A DNA stretch of 49,764 bases, taken from Clostridiaceae bacterium. GTDB taxonomy: Bacteria > Bacillota > Clostridia > Oscillospirales > Acutalibacteraceae. The position numbers and the translations under genes were made by a program. The notes under the pieces are model-generated. The model saw only the letters and a list, made by a program, of their open reading frames with translations, was not told the DNA's origin and ran no database searches. Location: positions 1-49,764 of the forward strand of contig JAEEHB010000018.1 in NCBI GenBank assembly GCA_016280595.1. Reading direction: 5' to 3'. Of this stretch, positions 7,637-15,798 are shown piece after piece. Position 1 is the first letter of the stretch, and every line of letters starts with the position of its first letter.

Positions 7637-8242
7637 ATGGCACAGCTTAAGATGTACTGGTTTACTGAAAACGAACTTCCCGAAATGACTCTGCCCGAAG
7701 GATACTCTTTTTCACACTTTCGCGAAAGCAACAGGCAGGTTGATATTGCGGACTGGAACGAAAGTATCAGGACATGGGACGAGAGCGATATAAGCGACGA
7801 AGAACGTTTCAAAAAAGAAATCTATGATTTCACCGATATCGTTCCCGAAGAAGATGTATGGTTTCTCGATTACAACGGCGAGCACGTCGGCACCGCCACT
7901 TCCTTTATCTGGAGCAATACAGGTATAGGCGATATGCACTGGGTAGGAATAAAACAGGATTTCAGGGGCAAAGGGCTCGCGAAGTTTCTGAGTTATATCG
8001 TTCAGAAAACGCTTAAAGAACGCGGAGCGAAAATCGTTTCGCTCACCACAAACGAGTGGCGCGTATCCGCCGTTAAATCATATCTCAGCGCAGGCTTTCT
8101 GCCCGTGGAATACGATGAAGGCATGCAGGAAAGATGGGAAAAAGTGCTGGACACTTACGGCATAGAAAAAATACAGATGGTAAAAGAAGACGGTTCGCCT
8201 TATAAAATCATTTACCGTAACGCGCATAATGAGAAAGAATAA
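7637..8242 (+). CDS. GNAT-family N-acetyltransferase
   Basis: 201 aa from the ATG at 7637 (AGGAG nine bases upstream); the in-frame ATG at 7628 is too close to the SD. The acetyl-CoA binding motif A is visible as HWVGIKQDFRGKGLAKFLSY (R/Q-x-x-G-x-G/A type), followed by LTTNEWRVSAVKSYLSAGF, the usual beta5-alpha4 region. The N-terminal half (EGYSFSHFRESNRQVDIADW) resembles mycothiol-synthase-like GNATs. Substrate unknown. It is transcribed with the GH28-like gene (5 bp gap) and ended by a terminator at 8251. Confidence 0.8.
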   Translation: MAQLKMYWFTENELPEMTLPEGYSFSHFRESNRQVDIADWNESIRTWDESDISDEERFKKEIYDFTDIVPEEDVWFLDYNGEHVGTATSFIWSNTGIGDMHWVGIKQDFRGKGLAKFLSYIVQKTLKERGAKIVSLTTNEWRVSAVKSYLSAGFLPVEYDEGMQERWEKVLDTYGIEKIQMVKEDGSPYKIIYRNAHNEKE

Positions 8243-8250
8243 CCGGCATT

Positions 8251-8285
8251 GCACTCTGCCGAAGGGCGGAGTGCTTTTGTTTTTG
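8251..8285 (+). terminator. rho-independent terminator
   Basis: GCACTCTGCC-GAAG-GGCGGAGTGC stem-loop followed by TTTTGTTTTTG. It ends the GH28-like/GNAT unit. Confidence 0.85.
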
Positions 8286-8326
8286 TTGATAGATTAAAGA
8301 ATAAACTATTTACGCATATAAACACC

Positions 8327-8354
8327 TTGATATTGGTCTGTATTGTGATATAAT
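8327..8354 (+). promoter_or_regulatory. sigma-A-like promoter of the ceramidase-like operon
   Basis: TTGATA, 16-base spacer, consensus TATAAT with an extended -10 (TGA). It lies 73 bases before the start codon of the first gene in a three-gene operon. Confidence 0.7.
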
Positions 8355-8427
8355 TCAATTGACGAATTATTGCATTTATTCCGATAAATCATATCATTTA
8401 TTCCCGGTATTCCGGAGGTGAAGCGAA

Positions 8428-9741
8428 ATGGGTGTTACACAGGAAAATATATTCAGAGCGGGAGCGGCAAAGGCGGACATCACTCCCCCGGTCGGCACCT
8501 GCCTTTACGGCTACGCGCCTGACTGGCACAGCGACTCTGTGCACGATAATCTCGATGCGACTGCCCTTGCCGTAAGTCAGGGTAAAATCACCGCTTTGCT
8601 GATAACGGTTTGTGTAGGCGATTTGCAGACGGAACTTTCGGATGAAATAAGGCAGGCGGTTTCCGGTAAAACGGGCGTACCCGCCGCGAATATTCTTATC
8701 TCGGCAACGCATACCCACTCCGCGCCCAATGTTTCGGGAGCGGAAGGCTGGGGCGAAGTTGACCGCGACTATGTTGACTCGATTTTCCTGCCCGGCATAC
8801 TCAAAGCGAGCGAAGAAGCGGTGGCGTCACTGACGGGGGCGGAAATCGCATACTCAACCGTCAGAAGCGATGTCGGCGTAAACCGCCGCGAGCAGATGCC
8901 CGACGGCACAATCAATTTCGGCCAGAATCCGTGCGGCAGCTACGACCCCTGCATGACTTTCATCGCCGTGAGGGAAAAGGAAAGCAAAAAGGGAATAATC
9001 AATCTGATACACTACGGCTGTCACGGCACGGCGGGCGGGCACGGCCGCGAAATTTCGCGCGACTGGTCCGGCGTTATGTGTGACAGGGTTGAAAATGTGA
9101 CAGGCACTTTAACCGCTTTCTGGAACGGCGCCGTAGGCGACACGGGCCCGAGACTGACAAACGGGCTTACTACCGGCGACTGCTCGCACATTGAAGAACT
9201 CGGCTCGGTTGCCGCTTTTGACGCGGTGAGAGCGCTGAGAAAACTCGGAGCATACAAAGACGGAAAACTCGAAATCTTTTCAGGCACGGTGCGTCTGCCG
9301 TATAAGGGGATGCCTTCGCTCCGGGAAGTGCAGGAAAAACTGAAAGAATACAAAGACGCGGAAAACCTGACAAACATATTCGCGCTTAAGTACAGTCATC
9401 TGAAAGACGTTGAGGCGTTTCTCACAAGCGGAAAAGAAATACCGCAGGCAAAGGAAATCCCGACTTCGCTTGTTTCAATAGGCGACGCGCTGTTTATCCC
9501 GGTGCCGTTTGAGTTTTTCTCGGGCATTTCATTAAGGCTCAGGGAGTATCTTAAATCAAGATTTCCGCACACGCTGGTGTTATCAAACACAAACGGCTAC
9601 AATTTCTACCTGCCCACGCAGGATCAGTTATGTCTCGGAGGATACGAGGTGGACTGTTTCCTTAACGGAAGTCTGTTTCTGCTTGAGGACGCAACGGATC
9701 AGAATCTAATAAACGAAATATTGCGCATTGTAAACGGATAA
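8428..9741 (+). CDS. neutral/alkaline ceramidase-family amidohydrolase, N-terminal-domain type
   Basis: 437 aa; ATG preceded by GGAGGTGAAGCGAA. The start AGAAKADITPPVGTCLYGY is the family signature of the neutral ceramidase N-terminal domain. SATHTHSAPN holds the Zn-binding His and the HTHS-x-P motif, and INLIHYGCHGTAGG matches the second His region (N-x-x-x-H-P-T in ceramidases). There is no signal peptide and no C-terminal Ig-like ceramidase domain, so it is the short bacterial form whose substrate is often unknown. It may hydrolyse an amide in a lipid or sugar conjugate. It is the first gene of an operon with a DegT aminotransferase (11 bp gap) and an esterase. Confidence 0.8.
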   Translation: MGVTQENIFRAGAAKADITPPVGTCLYGYAPDWHSDSVHDNLDATALAVSQGKITALLITVCVGDLQTELSDEIRQAVSGKTGVPAANILISATHTHSAPNVSGAEGWGEVDRDYVDSIFLPGILKASEEAVASLTGAEIAYSTVRSDVGVNRREQMPDGTINFGQNPCGSYDPCMTFIAVREKESKKGIINLIHYGCHGTAGGHGREISRDWSGVMCDRVENVTGTLTAFWNGAVGDTGPRLTNGLTTGDCSHIEELGSVAAFDAVRALRKLGAYKDGKLEIFSGTVRLPYKGMPSLREVQEKLKEYKDAENLTNIFALKYSHLKDVEAFLTSGKEIPQAKEIPTSLVSIGDALFIPVPFEFFSGISLRLREYLKSRFPHTLVLSNTNGYNFYLPTQDQLCLGGYEVDCFLNGSLFLLEDATDQNLINEILRIVNG

Positions 9742-9752
9742 GGAGTGATTAA

Positions 9753-10922
9753 ATGTACAGAATAGGCCGCGAAGAAGAAGAGGCAATCGCCCGTACGCTC
9801 CGCTCAAAACAGTTTTTCAAAATCAATGACGCGGGCAAGGAAGTTTACAATTTCCAGGAGGAATGGAGCAAAACCGTCGGCTCGGAATACACCCTGCTGA
9901 TGACCTCCGGCTATGCCGCGCTCGAATCCGCGCTTGTTGCCCTGGGCATAGGCCCGGGCGATGAGGTGATTGTGCCCGCGTATACATATATCGCAACGGC
10001 CCTCGCGGTTACGGGAGCAGGCGCGATACCCGTGATTACGGATATTGACGAAACGATGACGCTCAGCCCCGAGGCGGTTGAAAAGAATATTTCGTCTCAT
10101 ACAAAGGCGATTATCCCCGTGCACATTATGGGTCTGCCCTCAAATATGGACGCGATTACGGAAATCGCGAAGAAGCACGGAATAGCCGTTGTGGAAGACG
10201 CCTGTCAGTCCGACGGCGGAACATATCACGGCAGATTTCTCGGCTCAATAGGCGACGCCGGGGCATACAGTTTCAATATTTTCAAGGTCATCACTTCAGG
10301 CGAGGGCGGCGCTCTCGTGACAAACGACCGTAAGATTTTTGAGCGCGCTCTGATTTATCACGACGCGAGCGCGGTGGCGTTTTTCGGCGACCAGTTGAGC
10401 GAGGTCACCGAGCCCCTTTTCGGCGGCTCGGAATACAGAGTGTCCGATATTACGGGCGCAATTCTGCGCGAGCAGTTAAAACGCCTGCCCGGTATTCTGC
10501 CGGACCTTCGCCGCAACTGCAAAGCAATAGTTAACAGCCTCGAAACGCTGAAGCCCATTCCCTACAACGACTTTGACGGCGCCTGCTGTGTGTCGGCGGC
10601 TTTCCGTTTCGGGAGCGAAAGCGAATGCCGCGACTTCGCCGCGAAGATGAGGGAAAAGGGATACGGCATCCAGATTCCCTATGACACCGGCAGACATGTT
10701 TACTATGACTGGTCACAGATTATGGAAAAGCGCGGCGCTCTTCATCCGGCAATGGATCCCTTCAAAATGAAGGAAAACCAGGGGCTCAATATGAATTACT
10801 CACCCGATATGTGCGCGAAGTCACTTGATATACTTAAACGAACGGCGTATCTTGATATCAGCCCCGAGTGGACTCACGAAGATTTACAGCGCATTATAAA
10901 CGACCTTAATTCAATCCGATAA
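9753..10922 (+). CDS. DegT/DnrJ/EryC1/StrS-family aminotransferase
   Basis: 389 aa; AAGGAGTGATTAA precedes the ATG. A fold-type I PLP enzyme: TSGYAALESAL (cofactor phosphate region), VIVPAYTYIATALAV, VVEDACQSDGGTY (Asp that contacts the pyridine nitrogen) and SFNIFKVITSGEGGAL with the probable Schiff-base Lys178. These enzymes usually transaminate keto-sugars for cell-surface or antibiotic sugars. Between a ceramidase-like hydrolase and an esterase, with no nucleotide-sugar enzymes nearby, it may instead act in degradation of an amino-sugar conjugate. That idea is inference. Confidence 0.85.
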   Translation: MYRIGREEEEAIARTLRSKQFFKINDAGKEVYNFQEEWSKTVGSEYTLLMTSGYAALESALVALGIGPGDEVIVPAYTYIATALAVTGAGAIPVITDIDETMTLSPEAVEKNISSHTKAIIPVHIMGLPSNMDAITEIAKKHGIAVVEDACQSDGGTYHGRFLGSIGDAGAYSFNIFKVITSGEGGALVTNDRKIFERALIYHDASAVAFFGDQLSEVTEPLFGGSEYRVSDITGAILREQLKRLPGILPDLRRNCKAIVNSLETLKPIPYNDFDGACCVSAAFRFGSESECRDFAAKMREKGYGIQIPYDTGRHVYYDWSQIMEKRGALHPAMDPFKMKENQGLNMNYSPDMCAKSLDILKRTAYLDISPEWTHEDLQRIINDLNSIR

Positions 10923-10941
10923 TAAAGAGCGAGGTAAGATT

Positions 10942-11838
10942 ATGTCAGTATTTATTTCAATCTGCAAAGCATTCTGGAGTATGGTTGAAAAGAGCGATGC
11001 CAAAAACATCGCTTCACAGACCGAGCCCGAAGGCATAAAAAGAATCTGCGATATTCCCTATATTGAAGACGGCAATCCCCTTCACCTGCTGGATGTCTAT
11101 CACCCCGAAAACACGCACGGAAATCTGCCTGTGATTATTGATATTCACGGCGGCGGCTGGATGTACGGCACAAAGGACCTGAACAAAATCTACTGCCTCA
11201 ATCTCGCAAAACGCGGCTTCACCGTATTCAACATCAGTTACCGCCTTGTGCCCGAAGTGACGGTGTATGAGCAGCTTAAAGACGTGATGGCCGCCCTCGA
11301 TTATATCGCCCTTCATCTCGGCGAATATCCGTGCGACAGAAACAATATTATGCTCACGGGCGACTCCGCCGGAGGTATGCTGGCAAGTTACGCCGCCGCC
11401 CTGCTCACAAGCGAAAAACTGCGCGGAGTATTCGGCACCGCCGCGCCCGGCCTCAAACTCAAAACCCTGCTGCTCACCTCCCCTGTCGCAAGCGCGAAAG
11501 ACAAGGGAATTATGAGTGTTTACACAACGAAAATGTGGGGCAAGGGCTACAGGAAAGCGCCCGGCTACGATTATATGAACTTTGACGAAATCGCCAAAGA
11601 AGCAGAGTTTCCGCCGACCTGCCTGATTACCAGCAGCGGCGACAGCATGGCTCTCAAGCAGACGAGGGAGCAGGCTGAGCTGCTAAAAAATATGGGCATT
11701 GACGTGCTTCTGCTCGACTATCCGAAGTATGAGGGAGTTGACCTGCCGCACGTATTCAGCGTGCTTGCGTCCGAAAGCAAAGCGGGCAAAGACGCGATTG
11801 ATAAAGCGATTGCATTTTACCGTAAATACATTGACTGA
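10942..11838 (+). CDS. HSL-family alpha/beta hydrolase (carboxylesterase)
   Basis: 298 aa. Visible elements: oxyanion motif HGGGW at 69-73, nucleophile elbow GDSAGG with Ser142, and a C-terminal DLPHVFSV carrying the likely catalytic His. This order defines the hormone-sensitive-lipase esterase group. There is no signal peptide, so it is probably cytoplasmic. It is the last gene of the 8428-11838 operon, followed 24 bases later by a terminator. Likely removes acyl or acetyl groups from a substrate shared with the two upstream enzymes (inference). Confidence 0.85.
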   Translation: MSVFISICKAFWSMVEKSDAKNIASQTEPEGIKRICDIPYIEDGNPLHLLDVYHPENTHGNLPVIIDIHGGGWMYGTKDLNKIYCLNLAKRGFTVFNISYRLVPEVTVYEQLKDVMAALDYIALHLGEYPCDRNNIMLTGDSAGGMLASYAAALLTSEKLRGVFGTAAPGLKLKTLLLTSPVASAKDKGIMSVYTTKMWGKGYRKAPGYDYMNFDEIAKEAEFPPTCLITSSGDSMALKQTREQAELLKNMGIDVLLLDYPKYEGVDLPHVFSVLASESKAGKDAIDKAIAFYRKYID

Positions 11839-11861
11839 TTACGCAGTCACGGAATATTATT

Positions 11862-11896
11862 AAAAAGTCGGCACGACAAAACCGTGTCGGCTTTTT
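11862..11896 (+). terminator. rho-independent terminator
   Basis: AAAAAGTCGGCACG/CGTGTCGGCTTTTT hairpin with two wobble pairs, a seven-base loop and a T-run. It ends the three-gene operon. Confidence 0.8.
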
Positions 11897-11923
11897 GTTT
11901 CCGCGCCCAAGAATATTCACCTA

Positions 11924-11952
11924 TTGACTTAATAGGCGGATAGTGTTATACT
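11924..11952 (+). promoter_or_regulatory. sigma-A-like promoter
   Basis: TTGACT, exact 17-base spacer, TATACT. It lies 37 bases before the ATG of the GNAT gene at 11990. Confidence 0.75.
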
Positions 11953-11989
11953 TCCTTGGAAAACAATTCAAGGCAAAGGTAACTGGACA

Positions 11990-12442
11990 ATGGCAAAAGA
12001 CTATATAATAAAGGAAACAGACGACTTTTTTGCTCTTTCAACGCTCTTTCACGAAAGCGGGATGGGCGTTGATATCGCAGAAAGAATGCCGGAAAGAGTT
12101 ATAAAAATGTGGCGTATGGATAACGCCGAAACCGGAGAACTTATGGCGGCTTCAACGCTCGAAATCCGCGACGGCGTTTATTCGCTCGGCGATATAGCCG
12201 TGGATAAAAACGCGCGCGGCAGAGGCTACGGCGTGATAATGCAGAATGCCGTGTTTGAAGAAGCGCGTAAACTCGGCATAACGGAACTCTGGGCGTGCGC
12301 AAAAGAGCCGGAATACTATAAACACACCGGCTGGCAGGCAATGGATTGGGACAGTTCGCCGAAGATAGCGGTCTATTGCTGCACCTGCGGCAAGCGCGGC
12401 ACTCTGTGCCACCCCGAAATAATGAAATACACTCTGAAATAA
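11990..12442 (+). CDS. GNAT-family N-acetyltransferase (small)
   Basis: 150 aa. Acetyl-CoA binding motif: LGDIAVDKNARGRGYGVIMQNAVF (R-G-R-G-Y-G). The end EPEYYKHTGWQAMDW is the usual beta-strand and loop after motif A. Two cysteines near the end (CCTCGKRGTLCHPEIMKY) are an unusual addition that could bind a metal. Substrate unknown. It shares a promoter with the hydrolase gene 20 bases downstream. Confidence 0.8.
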   Translation: MAKDYIIKETDDFFALSTLFHESGMGVDIAERMPERVIKMWRMDNAETGELMAASTLEIRDGVYSLGDIAVDKNARGRGYGVIMQNAVFEEARKLGITELWACAKEPEYYKHTGWQAMDWDSSPKIAVYCCTCGKRGTLCHPEIMKYTLK

Positions 12443-12462
12443 AAAGATTAAGCGGAGAGAAA

Positions 12463-13290
12463 ATGAAAGCGGAAAAAGCATTTACGGAATTTGAATCGGA
12501 CAGCATTGAATCGGCTCCCGAAGTGTTTGAACTGAATATAATCAGCGGAGGGTGCAGGCTTTACGGTTATCTGCTCTCCCCTGATAAAAGAAACGAAAAG
12601 CCCTTCCCTGCCGTAATAATGTCGCACGGATTTCCGGGTTACACCACAAACAACGACCTTGAACTGGCGCTTATGAGAACGGGATGCGTGGTTATCCATA
12701 TGAATCACCGCGGCGCGTGGGGAAGCGAAGGCAAGTATCTGTTCACAAATCTTAAGGACGACCTTATCGCAATCGCAAAGTGGGCGCATAGCCCCGCAAT
12801 ATCGGAGCAGTATGATATTGACCCCGATAACATCTTTCTTGTCGGTCACAGTATGGGCGGCCTTTCGGTGCTGAACGCGGCAAAAGAATTGCCGTTTATA
12901 CGCGGTGTTGCGGCTCTGGCGGCTTATGACATAGGTGCCGCATTCAGATACAATATGGAAAAAGACCTGTTTCTTATGATAGAAACAGAGGGGCAGTGCC
13001 TTAATATGAACTCGGCAAGCGAAGTATATGAAAACGCGCTGAACAACCGCGATGAACTGAGCATTCTCAACGGATATGAAAAACTTGCAGACCGCAATGT
13101 GCTTCTTACGGAGGCATCTCTTGACACGGTAGCTCCCGCAGAAAAGATGATGAAACCGCTTTATGAAAAACTCTCTGAAGCAAATGCCTGTGTTGAATAC
13201 AGCAGCATAATGAGCGGCCACAGTTTTGCCGGGCAGCGGATGAAACTCACCTCTCTTGTCGCCCGCTGGATAGAAAAGACGGCAATATAA
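12463..13290 (+). CDS. alpha/beta hydrolase (S9/dipeptidyl-peptidase-like)
   Basis: 275 aa from the ATG at 12463 (CGGAGAG SD); an open frame extends upstream into the preceding gene but lacks a suitable start. Motifs: SHGFPGYT (oxyanion), VGHSMGG with Ser130, EASLDTVAP (Asp) and SGHSFAG (His). The pattern fits S9-type peptidases and related acyl esterases. No signal peptide. It is in one transcript with the GNAT at 11990 and ends at a strong terminator. Confidence 0.8.
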   Translation: MKAEKAFTEFESDSIESAPEVFELNIISGGCRLYGYLLSPDKRNEKPFPAVIMSHGFPGYTTNNDLELALMRTGCVVIHMNHRGAWGSEGKYLFTNLKDDLIAIAKWAHSPAISEQYDIDPDNIFLVGHSMGGLSVLNAAKELPFIRGVAALAAYDIGAAFRYNMEKDLFLMIETEGQCLNMNSASEVYENALNNRDELSILNGYEKLADRNVLLTEASLDTVAPAEKMMKPLYEKLSEANACVEYSSIMSGHSFAGQRMKLTSLVARWIEKTAI

Positions 13291-13301
13291 ATCAATAAAC
13301 A

Positions 13302-13333
13302 ATTCCCCGCATACCTACAGGTATGCGGGGAAT
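13302..13333. terminator. 14 bp inverted repeat, likely bidirectional terminator
   Basis: Perfect ATTCCCCGCATACC / GGTATGCGGGGAAT stem with a TACA loop between convergent genes. T-tracts are poor on both sides (ATATTATATA and TTGTTTATTG), so it may work mainly as an RNA-stabilising hairpin. Confidence 0.6.
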
Positions 13334-13356
13334 ATTATATATCAAGTTATCATAGA

Positions 13357-14121
13357 TTATCTTTTTTTGAAAAGCAGGAGTTCGGGGTTTTCGCCCTGCG
13401 CTTCATAAGTGCAGATGAGTATGAAATCCATATTCGCGAGCACGCCGAAGCATCTGTCCCCTCCGAATTCACACTCGAGCTGAGTGCCGAGATAGGTTGT
13501 GCCGTCATCAAGGAATTTCGCCTTCTCTCCGCCGGGCAGAGGATACTCAAGGTTTACATACGCGCCGACAAGGGCGTTGAGGCTTTCAACCTTCGGCATT
13601 CCCTCGATTCCGAGAGCGTTGATTTCGTCAATCAGCTGAGCCTTGAATTTATCGAATTCGCCGTTATCGCCGAGTTCTTCATATTTCTTCCAGTAATTGA
13701 GAGTGGGCAGCATCTGCTTCATATAATCGCGCGCCTGCTCTTCGGAGAAGTTTTCGTTTGCCATATGCTTTACGCACACTTCAATCAGTTCATCCATATC
13801 GCTGTATGTATATGTGCCGTCGGCATAGCACCACTTGCAGTATTCCTCGTTGAGTGAGCCGTCTTTGTTTCTGCCTATCATTTCATCCTCAAGCGGCATA
13901 CCGCAGCACTGACATCTGAGTTTCTGCGGCGAGCCGAGCAGAGTGTTGATTGAAACGCCGAAAAGTGAGGAAAGGAGTTTGAGGGTTTCGGTGCCGGGCA
14001 CCGTTTCGCCCGTTTCCCAGCGTGAGACCGCCTGGCGGGTGACAAACACCTTCTCCGCGAGGTCATCCTGCGAGAGTCCGTTTTTGGTCCTGAGTTCATA
14101 AATTACGCTTTTAGTATCCAT
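13357..14121 (-). CDS. XRE-family regulator with zinc-ribbon domain
   Basis: 254 aa. Residues 1-62 are a Cro/C1-type HTH (LRTKNGLSQDDLAEKVFVTR, then QAVSRWETGETVPGTETL). Residues about 68-150 match the 'putative zinc ribbon' domain often fused to such HTHs: RCQCCGMPL and EYCKWCYADGTYTYSDMDEL, followed by a helical NFSEEQARDYMKQMLPTL. The last about 85 residues are a small alpha/beta domain found with these regulators. The ATG is preceded by GGAGGTGGAATT. Target genes are unknown. The gene is alone on its strand next to a ferredoxin-type gene, with an 81 bp gap. Confidence 0.8.
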   Translation of the reverse strand: MDTKSVIYELRTKNGLSQDDLAEKVFVTRQAVSRWETGETVPGTETLKLLSSLFGVSINTLLGSPQKLRCQCCGMPLEDEMIGRNKDGSLNEEYCKWCYADGTYTYSDMDELIEVCVKHMANENFSEEQARDYMKQMLPTLNYWKKYEELGDNGEFDKFKAQLIDEINALGIEGMPKVESLNALVGAYVNLEYPLPGGEKAKFLDDGTTYLGTQLECEFGGDRCFGVLANMDFILICTYEAQGENPELLLFKKR

Positions 14122-14202
14122 AATTCCACCTCCGCTGTTATTCTAATACCGGCGCGGCGATATTACAAGCAACCCGCTGTTGCCCCACCTCTTGATTAAA
14201 AG

Positions 14203-15030
14203 TCAAAGCGCGTCTTTCGGGCAGTTTTTAACGCACTCCATACAGAGTATGCACTCTGTTGCGTTGAGTCTTTTTCTCGAATTGTCGGTTACGTCAACAT
14301 CCATCGGGCAGACCTTTTTACATTTGCCGCAGGAAACGCATTTCTCCTTATCGCACTTGATACGGAAAAGCGAAAAGTAACTCGCGGGTTTGAGAAAAAC
14401 GGTAACGGGGCAGATGTATTTGCAGAATGCTCTGTTATCCTTAAACGCGAAGGCGAGGATAATGCCGGCGGCGTAATAAAGAGTATTGCCTATAATAAAC
14501 GCCCAAAACATTATCTTTTCAATATTGCCCGCTTTCGCGAGAAACAGCGCCGCGACGAAAACGAGCGACAAAGCGAAAGTGACATATCTTATCCACCCGA
14601 GTTTTTTCCTCGGCTGTGAGGGCACCTTATAGGGCAGAAAATCGAGCACCATTGCAGTCCAGCAGGCGTAGCCGCACCAGCCGCGCCCGAAGATGAGCGG
14701 ACCGAAGATTTTGGCAACAGCGTAATGAATCACAGCCGCCTCGAATGTGCCCGTGAAAAGATAATACCAGAAGCCTTCAATCTGCATATTTTCATTTTTG
14801 ATAAGCCCGAGATAAACGAGCATATAAAGGCCCACAAGCAGCTGGACAATGCGCCTCGCGTGTTTATAACCCTTCATATACAGGAATATACCGAGCGCAA
14901 CAGAAAAGCCGATATAACTGAAATTGAAGAGATAAAAAATGTTGTCTTTTGTGAGCCACAGGGTAACTGCCACCGCTTCGAATATGAGAAGCATCAGAGC
15001 GGGAAGCAAAAACTTTTTGTATTGTTTCAT
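14203..15030 (-). CDS. NapH/YccM-like 4Fe-4S membrane protein
   Basis: 275 aa from the ATG at 15030; a longer open frame runs back into the upstream gene without an SD. Four or five membrane helices come first, with a GRGWCGYAC motif and an AFCKYICPV motif typical of NapH/CcoG-type quinol-linked electron-transfer proteins. The C-terminus carries two [4Fe-4S] ferredoxin motifs (CVSCGKCKKVCP and CILCMECVKNCP), and the protein stops soon after the second. It probably passes electrons across or at the membrane. The start codon is four bases after the stop of the CAT-like gene, implying translational coupling, an odd pairing. Confidence 0.8.
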   Translation of the reverse strand: MKQYKKFLLPALMLLIFEAVAVTLWLTKDNIFYLFNFSYIGFSVALGIFLYMKGYKHARRIVQLLVGLYMLVYLGLIKNENMQIEGFWYYLFTGTFEAAVIHYAVAKIFGPLIFGRGWCGYACWTAMVLDFLPYKVPSQPRKKLGWIRYVTFALSLVFVAALFLAKAGNIEKIMFWAFIIGNTLYYAAGIILAFAFKDNRAFCKYICPVTVFLKPASYFSLFRIKCDKEKCVSCGKCKKVCPMDVDVTDNSRKRLNATECILCMECVKNCPKDAL

Positions 15031-15034
15031 ATTA

Positions 15035-15685
15035 TCAGGCCTTTGTGAAAAGCGAAATTTCTTTTTCGAGCAGGCGGAATACATTTGCAATCAGGTAGCC
15101 GTCCGCAATCGCGTGGTTGAGCCTTACGCTCACGGGCATAAGCAGCCTGCCGTTTTCCTCACGGTATCTGCCCCAGTTGACTATCGGAGCAAAATAGAGA
15201 TAGCCGTCGGGCAGTTCGATATTGAGCGAATCATACGACAGCCAGGAAAGATAGGAGGCGTCAAACCAGTTGGGGTGATTTGCCGCGTCGAGAGCGTATT
15301 CCCTTGTCTTCTTCGCGTTTTCAAGATCGCGCAGGGCGTTTTCATAAAACGTGCCGTAGTCTTCGCAGTATTCGGAATACACCGGGGAGCAGGTTTCGGT
15401 ATCCTCGTGAAAAACATACTGCGTCGGGTTTATCACATCGTAGCAGATAACTTCGCCCGTCTGCCACAGATAGCCCATCCTGTAATCCTCGCGGGAATTG
15501 AGCACCTTTGAGAGAAGATAGAGAAAATTGATATAGAATTTTGTATTTGTCTTTTCGGAATACTCCGCGAGCGCTGTGACATCAATCCTTGCCGTCATAG
15601 AGGTTGAGCATTTGCAGTCCTCGGAGAAATGACGGAAAACGCCCTTGCGGTAGTAGGTTTCCATATCTACGATTTTATAGTTCAT
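15035..15685 (-). CDS. chloramphenicol acetyltransferase-family acyltransferase
   Basis: 216 aa, the usual length for a classical CAT monomer. Typical segments: RKGVFRHFSEDCKCSTSMTA (substrate-binding N-terminus), NFLYLLSKVLNSREDYRMGY and the catalytic region NHAIADG with His191 and Asp195. Classical CATs read HHAVCDG, so the first His is Asn here while the catalytic second His is kept. It may acetylate chloramphenicol or another small hydroxyl compound. Chromosomal context with a ferredoxin protein and no mobility genes argues against a recently acquired resistance cassette. Confidence 0.8.
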   Translation of the reverse strand: MNYKIVDMETYYRKGVFRHFSEDCKCSTSMTARIDVTALAEYSEKTNTKFYINFLYLLSKVLNSREDYRMGYLWQTGEVICYDVINPTQYVFHEDTETCSPVYSEYCEDYGTFYENALRDLENAKKTREYALDAANHPNWFDASYLSWLSYDSLNIELPDGYLYFAPIVNWGRYREENGRLLMPVSVRLNHAIADGYLIANVFRLLEKEISLFTKA

Positions 15686-15736
15686 ATTGCCTCACCGTAC
15701 GTTATTTCAAAAAACGAAAAAAGCGGTTAACTTGAC

Positions 15737-15774
15737 AAACATCTGCGCGGCGCATTACACACCGGCAGATGTTT
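15737..15774 (-). terminator. inverted repeat after the 15799 gene (weak terminator or attenuator)
   Basis: AAACATCTGC/GCAGATGTTT, 10 bp stem with an 18-base GC-rich loop, between the membrane-protein gene and the CAT-like gene. No good T-run follows on the minus strand, so read-through into the CAT-like gene is possible. Confidence 0.4.
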
Positions 15775-15798
15775 ATCTTTATGTTTTATGCGGTTTTA

